Assembly (NCBI RefSeq): GCF_024266585.1
Contig: NZ_CP100647.1
Coordinates: 4,135,001 to 4,199,000, forward strand
Length of the DNA stretch: 64,000 bases
Origin: Xanthomonas sacchari
Lineage (GTDB): Bacteria > Pseudomonadota > Gammaproteobacteria > Xanthomonadales > Xanthomonadaceae
Direction: 5' to 3'
How positions within the stretch are numbered: position 1 is the first letter of the stretch; each line of letters opens with the position of its first letter. This document shows positions 18,546-26,863 of the stretch, piece by piece. A program made the translations under genes and the position numbers. The notes below the pieces were generated by a model. It was given only the letters and a program-made list of their open reading frames with translations, did not search any database and was not told the origin of the DNA.

Positions 18546-18866
18546 ATGAACCGCATCGTTCCTCGTCTCGTCCCGTTCGCGTTCGCGCTGCTTGCCGCGC
18601 CGGCGCTGGCCATGGCGCAGGCGGCGCCGGACGAAGTGACCCTGCACCAGAACGGCCAGATCATCAACGTCACCTCGGTCGAACCGAACTCGATCGTCGG
18701 CGACTACCACATCGATTTCGCCAAGCTCGACCGCAACCATGACGGCTACATCAGCCGCGCCGAGGCCAAGGCCGATCCGACCCTGTACGCCGAGTTCGAC
18801 GCCGTCGACGTGCATCACCACGGCCGCCTGAGCAAGGCCGATCTGCAAGGCTGGATGGCGACGTGA
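18546..18866 (+). CDS. Secreted EF-hand protein, paralogue of the upstream gene
   Basis: The product is 106 residues with a signal peptide (about 1-24). It shares with its upstream neighbour the order IDF-x-x-LD, a canonical EF loop (DRNHDGYISRAE) and a C-terminal GRLSKADLQGW. The second loop reads DVHHHGRLSKAD and has His at two ligand positions, so it is unlikely to bind calcium canonically and might bind a transition metal. An AACAGGAG ribosome binding site fits ATG 18546. Confidence 0.78.
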   Translation: MNRIVPRLVPFAFALLAAPALAMAQAAPDEVTLHQNGQIINVTSVEPNSIVGDYHIDFAKLDRNHDGYISRAEAKADPTLYAEFDAVDVHHHGRLSKADLQGWMAT

Positions 18867-19094
18867 CGCGTCACCCGCACCTCTGCATCCGCGCCCTTTC
18901 CACCACACGCGCCGCCTGCGGCCTTCCCGCCGCATGCGGCGCGGCTGTTTTCTGAAACCGCAACAGCGCAAACACCGGCAACACGACAGCCAACGCGTCG
19001 CGCAACCGCTTGAGTGCAACTGTAGCCACCAGCGCCGCTGCATCCCGCGTCACGCAGACCCAACGTCCTTCCTCGCCCGCCGCGCTGACGACCT
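18867..19094. other. Intergenic region, nothing recognised
   Basis: Between the second EF-hand gene and the 3' end of the comJ-like gene I see no gene or clear signal. The sequence is GC-rich with some AACG-rich stretches. Confidence 0.4.
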
Positions 19095-19581
19095 TTACAG
19101 CGTCCCGTGCTGCAACGGCGCATCCCGCACCCCGCCCCAGGGATCGTCCAGCAGATAGCACGCCATGACCGGCGCCGCCGCCGGCACCAGGGTGAGCCGG
19201 TAATACACCTCGTCGCCTTCGCAGACTTCGTAATACAGTGCGTAGTCGCCGGGCTGCAGCGCCAGCGTCACATCGAAGGCCTCGGCGGCCGACGCCACCT
19301 GCACCTGCGCCCCCGGGTCCACCCGGAACGGCACCCGCATGCGCCGCTGCGCACTCGGATCGGACGCGAATGCGGCGCTCAGCAGCAGATGCACCTGCGC
19401 GCCGAACGCGTCCTCGGGCAACGGGTCGAACACCACGTAGTCGCGGTGCAGGATCGCCCCCCTGCTGCAGGCTGCGCGGCCCCCAGCGGCAGGCGGCGGC
19501 GTCGAAGGCGCGGGCGCGCAGCTGCACCTGGCTGTGCGAAATCAGCAGATCCACGGTCTGCGTCTGTGTTGCGGCCTGCAT
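19095..19581 (-). pseudogene. comJ-like gene interrupted by a homopolymer frameshift
   Basis: Two overlapping pieces in different frames make one ComJ-like protein of about 161 residues. The N-terminal piece starts at ATG 19581 (VDLLISHSQVQLRARAFDA). It breaks at a run of six C on the plus strand (19456-19461), where five would keep the frame. The remainder begins ILHRDYVVFDPLPEDAFG and ends at 19095. The pattern RRMRVPFRV-x-VQV-x-LQPGDYALYYEV matches Bacillus ComJ, the inhibitor of nuclease NucA. No nucA gene is nearby. It is either a real frameshift mutation or a read error in the homopolymer. The gene follows the two ubi genes on the same strand. Confidence 0.65.
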
Positions 19582-19677
19582 CGTCGTCCTCCATCGCAGG
19601 GACGCGGCCTGTGGGCGGCGCGCCGCTCGGCGCGCGCATCGGGTCCTGCGGCCGCCGCGTCCGGCCGGAACGTGCGC

Positions 19678-20856
19678 TCACACCCCGGAAGCGCGCTTCC
19701 AGAAGCCGTGCATCAGCAGCGGCAACTTGCCGGCCAGCCCCAGCAGCGGGCCGCGCAGCAGGGTCAGGTGCAGGTCGTCGTTGGAGAACAGCCGGTTGAT
19801 CGCATCGAAGCCATAGGCGGCCACGGTATTGTCGCTGCGGCGGCCGCGCGCCCAACGCGCCAGCCGCTGCGGCGCCGACCAGTCGAGCCGCTGCGCCTGC
19901 GCCTGCCGCACCAGCGCCGCCAGCGCGGCGACGTCGCGCAGGCCGAGGTTGACGCCCTGCCCGGCCAGCGGATGCACCACGTGCGCGGCATCGCCCAGCA
20001 CCAGCAGGCGGCCGCGCTGGTACGCCTCCACCAGCTGCCGGCGCAGCGGGAAGCCCAGCCGTGGCGACAGCGCGCGCACCGCGCCCAGGCGCGCGCCGAA
20101 GGCCTGGGTCAGTTCGGCGCCGAACGCCGCGTCGTCCAGCGCCAGCACCCGCGCCGCCTCGGCCTCGGGCAGGGTCCACACGATCGAGCTGCGGCCGTCG
20201 GCGAACGGCAGGAACGCCAGCGGGCCGCCCGGCAGGAAACGCTGCCAGGCGGTGTCCTGGTGCGGCTGTTCGGTCTGCACGAAGGCGACCACGCCGCGCT
20301 GGCCGTAGTCGTGCGCCGGCGCGTCCAGCCCGGCCAGGCCGCGCAGGGTGGAATCGGCGCCGTCGGCGGCGATCGCCAGGCGCGCGTCCAGGCGGCTGCC
20401 GTCGTCCAGGCGCAGGCGCGCGCGCTCGGCCGAGGGCTCCAACGCCTCCACCCGCGCCGGGCAATGCACCTGCACGCCGGCCGCCGGCAGCGCCGCCCAC
20501 AACTGCTCGACCAACAGGGTGTGTTCGACGATCCAGCCGAGTTGGTCGCGGCCCAGGGTGTCGGCGTCGAAGGCCAGCTCGCCACCGCCGCCGGCATCCC
20601 ACACGCGCATGCGCCGGTAGGCGCTGGCGCGCTGCGCCAGCACCTGCGGCCACACGCCCAGGCCCTGCAGCAGGGCCGCGTTGTCGGGGGCGAAGGCGTA
20701 CACGCGCAGGTCCGGCGTGTCCGCCGACCAGCGCGGCGGCTCGCGGCCCTCGACCAGGGCCACCGCTAGGCCTTCGCCGGCCAGGGCCAGCGCGCAGGCC
20801 GCGCCAACCACGCCGCCGCCCACCACCACCACGTCCAGCACACCGCGCCGGCTCAT
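19678..20856 (-). CDS. UbiI/UbiF-like FAD-dependent ubiquinone hydroxylase
   Basis: The product is 392 residues, a class A flavoprotein hydroxylase. The FAD-binding motif is VVVVGGGVVGAACALAL; a DG motif (AADGADSTLRGL) and the C-terminal GDAAHVVHPLAGQGVNLGLRD follow. The latter is the UbiI/UbiF/VisC type (GDAAH). It hydroxylates the ring of a ubiquinone precursor at the inner membrane. ATG 20856 overlaps the stop of ubiH by 4 bases (ATGA), so the two hydroxylases are translationally coupled. The exact ring position it acts on is not decided by sequence alone. Confidence 0.88.
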   Translation of the reverse strand: MSRRGVLDVVVVGGGVVGAACALALAGEGLAVALVEGREPPRWSADTPDLRVYAFAPDNAALLQGLGVWPQVLAQRASAYRRMRVWDAGGGGELAFDADTLGRDQLGWIVEHTLLVEQLWAALPAAGVQVHCPARVEALEPSAERARLRLDDGSRLDARLAIAADGADSTLRGLAGLDAPAHDYGQRGVVAFVQTEQPHQDTAWQRFLPGGPLAFLPFADGRSSIVWTLPEAEAARVLALDDAAFGAELTQAFGARLGAVRALSPRLGFPLRRQLVEAYQRGRLLVLGDAAHVVHPLAGQGVNLGLRDVAALAALVRQAQAQRLDWSAPQRLARWARGRRSDNTVAAYGFDAINRLFSNDDLHLTLLRGPLLGLAGKLPLLMHGFWKRASGV

Positions 20857-22067
20857 GCGCGCGCCTCCCGGCACAGCTGCGGCACGTCGCCGCGGAACCC
20901 CATCGCGCCGCCGACCAGGAACGACTGCAGCGGCGCGGCCTGCGCCGCCGCCAGCAGGCCCAGGCTGCGCAGCGGGCGCAGCAGCGGGGTGGGATTGGCG
21001 GTCAAGCGCGCCAGCCCGCCGGAGAACGCCACCGTGCGCTGGCGATCCTGTTCGCGGCGCTGCGCGTACTGCTGCAGCAGCGCCGGCGCGCCCGGGTCGG
21101 TGCCGTCGCGCTCGATCAGCTCGGCCAGGGTCAGCGCATCGCGCAGGCCCAGGTTGAAGCCCTGCGCGCCCAGCGGGTGCAGGGTCTGCGCGGCATTGCC
21201 CAGCAGCACCGCGCGCGCGTCGGTGAGGCGCTCGGCCAGCACCTGCGCGATCGGGTAGGCGCTGCGCTCGCCGCTGCCCAGCAGGCGGCCGACGCGCCAG
21301 CCCAGCGCGTCCTGCAGGCGTTGCAGCCAGGCGCCCTCGTCGAGCGCGGCCACCGCCGCGGCGTCTTCGGCGGCGACCGCATGGATCGCGCCGTAATGGC
21401 GGTCGCCGCGCGGCAACAAGGCGGTCGGGCCGTCGTCGCGGAAGCGCTCGTAGGCGGTCCCGTCGGGCTGGCGGCTGCCGCGCACCCGCGCCACGAACAG
21501 GGTCTGCTGAAAATCGTGGCGCGCCGCGGCGATGCCCAAGGCCTCGCGCACCGCGCTGGCGCTACCGTCGGCCCCGACCAGCAGGCGTGTGTGCAGGACC
21601 TGCTCGCTGCCCTCGCACACGATCCGCAGCCGACGCACGCCGTCCTCGGTGTCGGCGTCCAGCGCCACGAACTGCGCCGGGCGGTAGCGGGTGAGCCGCA
21701 GCGTCGCCGCCAGGCTGGCCTCCAGCGCCTCGCCGAAGTCGCGCGCGACCACCACCTGGCCGAAGGCCTCGCGTCCGTAGTCGGCGGCCTCCAGCCGCAC
21801 GCGGCCGAAATCCCCGGCGCGGCTGACGTGGATGCGGCGGATCGGGCCGGTCGGTGCGCGCAGTCGCTGCATCACCCCCAGCGCGCCCAGCGCGTTGACC
21901 GTGGCGGCGGCGAAACTGAGATTGCGCTGGTCGAACACCGGCGGCAACGCGCCCGGCGGCGCGGCCTCGACCAGGCCCACGTCCACCCCCAGCCGGTCCA
22001 GGGCGATGGCCAGGCTGGCGCCGACCAGGCCGCCGCCGACGATCACTACGTCATGTCGTTTGCTCAT
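20853..22067 (-). CDS. ubiH: 2-octaprenyl-6-methoxyphenol hydroxylase UbiH
   Basis: The product is 404 residues. The N-terminal FAD motif is VVIVGGGLVGASLAIAL. A GADGSAS motif follows, and the C-terminal GNAAQTLHPLGAQGFNLGLRD has the GNAAQTLHP form seen in E. coli UbiH rather than GDAAH. UbiH hydroxylates the ubiquinone ring at the inner membrane. It is the first gene of the pair on the minus strand. The frame continues upstream past ATG 22067, but that start gives the normal N-terminus. Confidence 0.9.
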   Translation of the reverse strand: MSKRHDVVIVGGGLVGASLAIALDRLGVDVGLVEAAPPGALPPVFDQRNLSFAAATVNALGALGVMQRLRAPTGPIRRIHVSRAGDFGRVRLEAADYGREAFGQVVVARDFGEALEASLAATLRLTRYRPAQFVALDADTEDGVRRLRIVCEGSEQVLHTRLLVGADGSASAVREALGIAAARHDFQQTLFVARVRGSRQPDGTAYERFRDDGPTALLPRGDRHYGAIHAVAAEDAAAVAALDEGAWLQRLQDALGWRVGRLLGSGERSAYPIAQVLAERLTDARAVLLGNAAQTLHPLGAQGFNLGLRDALTLAELIERDGTDPGAPALLQQYAQRREQDRQRTVAFSGGLARLTANPTPLLRPLRSLGLLAAAQAAPLQSFLVGGAMGFRGDVPQLCREARA

Positions 22068-22212
22068 CCGGCCATGATACGACCCGCACCCGTCTGGCCG
22101 GTGAGCGCCGCCGCCCGCCTTGCGCCGCGCCGCCGGGTCCCGGCAGGTGGCGCTCGCGCGCGCCGCGCTTCCAGTAGAATCCGGGGTCTTACGTGCCCCG
22201 GTGCCCGCCGCC
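22068..22212. promoter_or_regulatory. Divergent promoter region
   Basis: This 145-bp gap separates ubiH from the plus-strand membrane protein gene. A TAGAAT hexamer at 22175-22180, about 33 bases before the ATG, is a possible -10 box. I see no recognisable -35 and no cobalamin riboswitch. Confidence 0.35.
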
Positions 22213-22797
22213 ATGACGCCTTCCGTCCACCGCCTCCCCGCCCTGCTGCTGTTGACCGCGCTGCTGGCCGCGACCCGCATCAACCACTTCGGGGCGATCC
22301 CGGACGCCTCGTGGGCAGTGTTCTTCGTCGGCGGCTTCTACCTGCGCAGCTGGACCCGCTGGGCGTTCCCGCTGCTGATGGCGCTGGCGGTGCTGGTCGA
22401 CTACCTGGTGATCCGCGGCCAGGGCCTGGATTTCTGGCAGCACTACTGCGTGTCGCCGGCCTACTGGTGCCTGATCCCGGCCTACTTCGTGCTGTGGGCC
22501 GGCGGTGCCTGGCTGGCGCGGCACTACCGCGGCGCCGACTGGCGCGCGCTGGGCCTGGCCGCGGCCAGCCTGCTGGTGTCGGTGGCGCTATGCCACCTGC
22601 TGGCGCAGGGCAGCTTCTACTGGGTCAGCCGCAGCGTGCCCAACCCGACCCTGGCCGGCTGGTGGCAGAACTACAGCGACTGGCTGCTGCCGTATCTGGG
22701 CAGCGCCAGCCTGTACGTGGCGCTGGCCGCGGCGATCCAGGTCGGCGTCGAGCAACTGGCGCGGCTGGGCCAGCGCGGCCAGCCGGTCGGCCACTGA
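22213..22797 (+). CDS. Inner-membrane protein upstream of the cobalamin adenosyltransferase
   Basis: The product is 194 residues with about five transmembrane helices. It has RINHFGAIPDASWAVFFVGG near the N-terminus, then a helix, and the aromatic YWCLIPAYFVLWAGG. The gene ends 5 bases before the adenosyltransferase start, so the two are co-transcribed. Its size and the short N-terminal motif recall S-component-like vitamin transporters. A cobalamin or precursor uptake role is therefore attractive, but this is inference from context. I cannot name the family. Confidence 0.6.
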   Translation: MTPSVHRLPALLLLTALLAATRINHFGAIPDASWAVFFVGGFYLRSWTRWAFPLLMALAVLVDYLVIRGQGLDFWQHYCVSPAYWCLIPAYFVLWAGGAWLARHYRGADWRALGLAAASLLVSVALCHLLAQGSFYWVSRSVPNPTLAGWWQNYSDWLLPYLGSASLYVALAAAIQVGVEQLARLGQRGQPVGH

Positions 22798-22802
22798 TCG
22801 GG

Positions 22803-23357
22803 ATGGGCAACCGCCTCTCCAAGATCTACACCCGCACCGGCGACGACGGCAGCACCGGCCTGGGCGACGGCAACCGGGTCGGCAAGGACTCGGCGCGGGT
22901 CGCCGCCTACGGCACGGTGGACGAGGCCAACTCGGCGATCGGCGTGGTCCTGGCCTGCCCGCTGGCCGAGGACGTGCAGCAGCTGCTGACCGCGATCCAG
23001 CACCAGTTGTTCGACCTCGGCGGCGAACTGTGCATCCCCGGCCATGCCGCGATCCATGCCGCCGACATCGATGCGCTGGAACGGCACCTGGACCGCTACA
23101 ACGACACCCTGCCGCCGCTGCAGGACTTCATCCTGCCCGCCGGCGGCGAGGCCGCGGCGCGCTGCCACCTGGCCCGCACCATCGTGCGCCGCGCCGAACG
23201 CGAGACGGTGGCGCTGTCGCGCCAGGACGCGGTACGCCCGGAAGCGGTGCGCTACCTCAACCGGCTCTCGGACCTGCTGTTCGTGCTGGCACGGGTGCTG
23301 GCGCGGGCCGACGGCCACGGCGAAGTGCTGTGGCGCCACGACCGGCGCCAGGCCTGA
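22803..23357 (+). CDS. PduO-type cob(I)alamin adenosyltransferase
   Basis: The product is 184 residues of the PduO/MMAB family, which transfers the adenosyl group of ATP to cob(I)alamin to make coenzyme B12. The ATP-binding N-terminus is YTRTGDDGSTGLGDG. The conserved helix VAAYGTVDEANSAIG and the C-terminal RYLNRLSDLLFVLAR complete the signature. It follows the membrane protein gene by 5 bases and precedes the HDAC-like gene by 24 bases. The start chosen is ATG 22803. Confidence 0.93.
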   Translation: MGNRLSKIYTRTGDDGSTGLGDGNRVGKDSARVAAYGTVDEANSAIGVVLACPLAEDVQQLLTAIQHQLFDLGGELCIPGHAAIHAADIDALERHLDRYNDTLPPLQDFILPAGGEAAARCHLARTIVRRAERETVALSRQDAVRPEAVRYLNRLSDLLFVLARVLARADGHGEVLWRHDRRQA

Positions 23358-23381
23358 GCGACGCCCGGGCCGCGGCCGCGC

Positions 23382-24287
23382 ATGCTGATCTACACCCATC
23401 CCGCCTGCCTGGGCCACGCGCCAGGACCGGAACACCCGGAACGGCCGGAGCGGCTGGACGCGGTGACGACGGCGCTGCGCGAGGCCTTCCCCGCGCTGGA
23501 ATGGCGCGAGGCGCCGCTGGCCAAGCTCGGCGACCTGGCCCGGGTCCATGAGCGCGAGCTGATCGATCGCGTCCTGGCCGATCTCGACGGCCCGCAGATG
23601 CTCGACGTGGACACGGTGATCTCGCCCGGCTCGCGCGCCGCCGCGCTGCGCGCCGCCGGCGCCGGCGTCGCCGCGGTGGACGCGGTGATGCGCGGCGCCA
23701 GCGATACCGTGTTCTGCGCGGTCCGCCCGCCCGGCCATCACGCCACCGCCGACACCGCGATGGGCTTCTGCCTGTTCAACAATGTCGCCGTGGCCGCCGC
23801 CCACGCCCGCGACGCGCACGGCCTGGAGCGGATCGCCATCGTCGATTTCGACGTGCATCACGGCAACGGCACCCAGGCGATCTTCGAACGCGAACCCCGG
23901 GTGCAGTACCTCAGCACCCACCAGTCCGGGCTGTTCCCGCACACCGGCGGGGTCCACGACCGCGGCGTCGGCAACCTGCACAACGCGCTGCTGCCGCCGG
24001 GCAGCGGCGGCTTCCGCTTCCGCAACACCTGGGCCGACCAGATGCTGCCGCTGCTGGACGCGTTCAAGCCGCAACTGCTGCTGATCTCGGCCGGTTTCGA
24101 CGCGCACATGCGCGACCCGCTGGCCGACCTGATGCTGGACACCGAGGACTTCGCCTGGATCACCGCCGAACTGCGCGCGGTGGCGCAGCGGCACGCCCGC
24201 GGCCGGGTGGTGTCCCTGCTGGAAGGCGGCTACGACCTGCAGGCGCTGCGCGAGGGCAGCGTCGCCCACGTCGACGCGCTGCGCTGA
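23382..24287 (+). CDS. Histone-deacetylase-like zinc amidohydrolase
   Basis: The product is 301 residues of the arginase/HDAC superfamily. The catalytic dyad is RPPGHH (His119-His120). Zinc ligands are Asp157 and His159 (DFDVHHGNGT), with the third in SAGFDAHMRDPL. Bacterial members deacetylate polyamines or acetyl-lysine proteins. It starts 24 bases after the adenosyltransferase gene and is probably in the same transcript, although a functional tie with B12 is not evident. A 10-bp hairpin lies at 24354-24382. Confidence 0.9.
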   Translation: MLIYTHPACLGHAPGPEHPERPERLDAVTTALREAFPALEWREAPLAKLGDLARVHERELIDRVLADLDGPQMLDVDTVISPGSRAAALRAAGAGVAAVDAVMRGASDTVFCAVRPPGHHATADTAMGFCLFNNVAVAAAHARDAHGLERIAIVDFDVHHGNGTQAIFEREPRVQYLSTHQSGLFPHTGGVHDRGVGNLHNALLPPGSGGFRFRNTWADQMLPLLDAFKPQLLLISAGFDAHMRDPLADLMLDTEDFAWITAELRAVAQRHARGRVVSLLEGGYDLQALREGSVAHVDALR

Positions 24288-24353
24288 GGCCGCCTCTTCC
24301 GGTTCCCGGCACCGACGCCGCCACCGATGCGCGCCACCACGGTCCTTCGGGAT

Positions 24354-24382
24354 GTGCCTGGCCAGCAGCTCCGGCCAGGCAC
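24354..24382. terminator. Perfect hairpin after the HDAC-like gene
   Basis: GTGCCTGGCC (24354-24363) pairs with GGCCAGGCAC (24373-24382) around a 9-base loop, 67 bases past the stop at 24287. There is no T tract, but the stem is strong. Transcripts of the HDAC-like gene may end here. Confidence 0.55.
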
Positions 24383-24517
24383 ACGCGGCGTCCTCGAGGC
24401 GGGATGACACGCCCAGGCCCCCGATGAACCCCGTCCCCTGCCCGCCGGAGGCCTTCATTGCCCCTATGCACCGGATGGGGCAAGCTAGCGGCCGTTTTAG
24501 CCCGATACCTGACGCGC

Positions 24518-26863
24518 GTGCGCCGAGCCCTCCGCCTGCTACCTCTTCCGTTCAGTATCGCCCTCTGCCTGCCGGCGGTGGCCGCTGAAAAGCCGCCGAA
24601 CTGGGGCCTGTGCCCGACGCCGGACGTGCTGCCCAAGTTCGACGACGCGCAGCAGCCGGACCCCAAGCTCGCGCAGAACCGCGACCAGCAGCCGACCAAT
24701 ATCGAAGGCGACCAGCTGTCGGGCACCACCACGGTGCCGAACTACACCGGCAACGTCGCGCTCAAGCGCGGCGACCAGTTCATGGGCACCGACAGCCTGC
24801 GGGTGGACACCGAGACCGGCAACTACATCGCCGAAGGCCACGTGCGCTACCAGGATTCGTCGATCCGCATGATCGCCGACCGCGCCGAAGGCAACCAGGA
24901 CACCGACACCCACAAGATCACCAACATCCGCTACCAGTTGCTTGCGCGCCGCGGCAACGGCAAGGCCGACTCGGTCGACCTGCAGGGCGCGCTGGGGCAG
25001 ATGCACCGATCCACCTACACCACCTGCGATCCTTCGCAGCGGGTGTGGGAACTGCATGCGCCGGAGATCGACGTCGACAACGACGAAGGCTTCGGCACCG
25101 CGCGCAACGCGATCCTGAAGGTCTACAACGTCCCGATCCTGTACGCGCCCTGGTTCAAGTTCCCGATCGACGATCGCCGTACCAGCGGCTTCCTGTTCCC
25201 CGCGATCGGCATGTCCAGCCGCAACGGCTTCGACTACACCCAGCCGTACTACCTGAATCTGGCCCCCAACTACGACGCCACCCTGTATCCGCGTTTCATG
25301 GCCCGGCGCGGCCTGATGCTGGGCAGCGAATTCCGCTATCTCTACGACGGCGGCAAGGGCGAGCTGCAGGCCGCCTACCTGCCCGACGACAAGCTGCGCG
25401 ACAAGGACCGTGGTCGCTTCAGTTACCAGGGCTACCACAACATCAATGCGCAGTGGCAGGCGCGCGCCTCGCTGGCCTGGGTCAGCGACGAGCGCTACAC
25501 CGAGGATTTCTCCAACCGCCTGCTCGGCAACGCGGTGTCCAACATCCAGAGCACGATCGGCGTCTACGGCACCGGCGACACCTGGACCGCGGGCCTGATG
25601 GCCGACCGCTGGCAGCTGACCGACTACACCCTGACCGAGGACGCGCTGCCGTACAACCGCCAGCCGCGCGCCTTCTTCAACTGGGACCAGTCGTTCGGCA
25701 ACTACTTCGAGGCCGGCCTGTACAGCGAGGCGGTGCGCTTCGTGCACGACGATGTCCACGCCAAGGACGGGCTGTACGAGCGCACCGGCGTGGTCACCCC
25801 GCGTCCGGGCGGCAGCCGCCTGGACCTGAAGCCCTACATCTCGATGCCGCTGGCCGGCGCCGCCTGGTTCCTCAAGCCGACCCTGGCCTGGCGCTACACC
25901 GCCTACCAACTCGACAAGGATCTGGCGGCCACGCTCGGCGGCGACACCACGCCCTCGCGCAGCCTGCCGATCGCCACCGTCGATGCGGGCGTGTACTTCG
26001 ACCGCGATACCAAGTGGGGCAACACCAACTATCTGCAGACCCTGGAACCGCGGCTGTTCTACCTGTACACGCCGTACCGCGACCAGAACGACCTGCCGAT
26101 CTTCGATACACGCGAGTTCACCTTCAGTTGGGGCCAGCTGTTCCGCGACTCGCGCTACACCGGTGCCGACCGCCAGAACGACGCCAACCAGCTGACCATG
26201 GCGCTGAGCTCGCGCCTGCTGCGCCAGGACGACGGCAAGGAGAAGCTGTCGGTCAGCCTCGGCCAGATCCTGTATTTCAGCGATTCGCGGGTCAGCCTGC
26301 CCAACAGCGACACCACCATCGAGCAAGGCAAGTCGGCCTGGGTGGCGGACGCCAACTACATGGTCAACGACCGCTGGAACCTGGGCGCCACCTACCAGTG
26401 GGACCCCAAGTACCGGCGCAAGGACCTGGCCAGCTTCCGCGCGCGCTATCTGCTGCCCGGCGACGGCATCGTCAACCTCGCGTACCGCTACCGCCGCGAC
26501 CTGCTGGAGCAGGCCGACGTCTCGTTCCTGTACCCGATCAATCCGACCTGGAGCCTGGTCGGCCGGCATTACTACTCGCTGATGGACAAGAAGCCGCTGG
26601 AAAGCATCCTCGGCGTGCAGTGGGACAGCTGCTGTCTGGCGGTGCGGGCGCTGGCGCGGCGCTACGTGCGCAACCGCACCGGCGCGCTGGATACCGCCTT
26701 CCAGGTCGAGTTCGTGCTCAAGGGGCTGTCGTCCCTGGGCCAGGACACGGACCGCGTTCTGCGCCGTGCTATTCTCGGCTACAACCGCGACGACCTGTAC
26801 TTGGTCCCGCCCAGCAACACCACGACCGATCCGGACGCTTACGATCCGAACCAGATTCCATGA
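24518..26863 (+). CDS. lptD: LPS-assembly outer-membrane protein LptD
   Basis: LptD with LptE inserts lipopolysaccharide into the outer leaflet. The 781-residue product starts at GTG 24518, just before the signal peptide (RALRLLPLPFSIALCLPAVAA). A longer start at 24458 would add 20 residues without family support. The N-terminal jelly-roll (about 60-200) is followed by the beta-barrel. Cysteines 32, 170, 705 and 706 reproduce the four-cysteine, two-disulfide layout of E. coli LptD. Its stop overlaps surA by 4 bases (ATGA), matching the coupled OMP chaperone. Confidence 0.96.
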   Translation: MRRALRLLPLPFSIALCLPAVAAEKPPNWGLCPTPDVLPKFDDAQQPDPKLAQNRDQQPTNIEGDQLSGTTTVPNYTGNVALKRGDQFMGTDSLRVDTETGNYIAEGHVRYQDSSIRMIADRAEGNQDTDTHKITNIRYQLLARRGNGKADSVDLQGALGQMHRSTYTTCDPSQRVWELHAPEIDVDNDEGFGTARNAILKVYNVPILYAPWFKFPIDDRRTSGFLFPAIGMSSRNGFDYTQPYYLNLAPNYDATLYPRFMARRGLMLGSEFRYLYDGGKGELQAAYLPDDKLRDKDRGRFSYQGYHNINAQWQARASLAWVSDERYTEDFSNRLLGNAVSNIQSTIGVYGTGDTWTAGLMADRWQLTDYTLTEDALPYNRQPRAFFNWDQSFGNYFEAGLYSEAVRFVHDDVHAKDGLYERTGVVTPRPGGSRLDLKPYISMPLAGAAWFLKPTLAWRYTAYQLDKDLAATLGGDTTPSRSLPIATVDAGVYFDRDTKWGNTNYLQTLEPRLFYLYTPYRDQNDLPIFDTREFTFSWGQLFRDSRYTGADRQNDANQLTMALSSRLLRQDDGKEKLSVSLGQILYFSDSRVSLPNSDTTIEQGKSAWVADANYMVNDRWNLGATYQWDPKYRRKDLASFRARYLLPGDGIVNLAYRYRRDLLEQADVSFLYPINPTWSLVGRHYYSLMDKKPLESILGVQWDSCCLAVRALARRYVRNRTGALDTAFQVEFVLKGLSSLGQDTDRVLRRAILGYNRDDLYLVPPSNTTTDPDAYDPNQIP

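Noticed and set aside
22068-22212. Cobalamin riboswitch before the membrane protein and adenosyltransferase genes
   Set aside because: The gap is too short and I find no B12-box-like sequence.
20061-23357. Open frame running through ubi genes into the adenosyltransferase gene on the plus strand
   Set aside because: Only the last 184 codons match a protein family. The upstream part is antisense to the ubi genes.
24458-24517. Upstream start of lptD (ATG 24458)
   Set aside because: The 20 extra residues do not look like a signal peptide, and known LptD N-termini begin at the position of GTG 24518.
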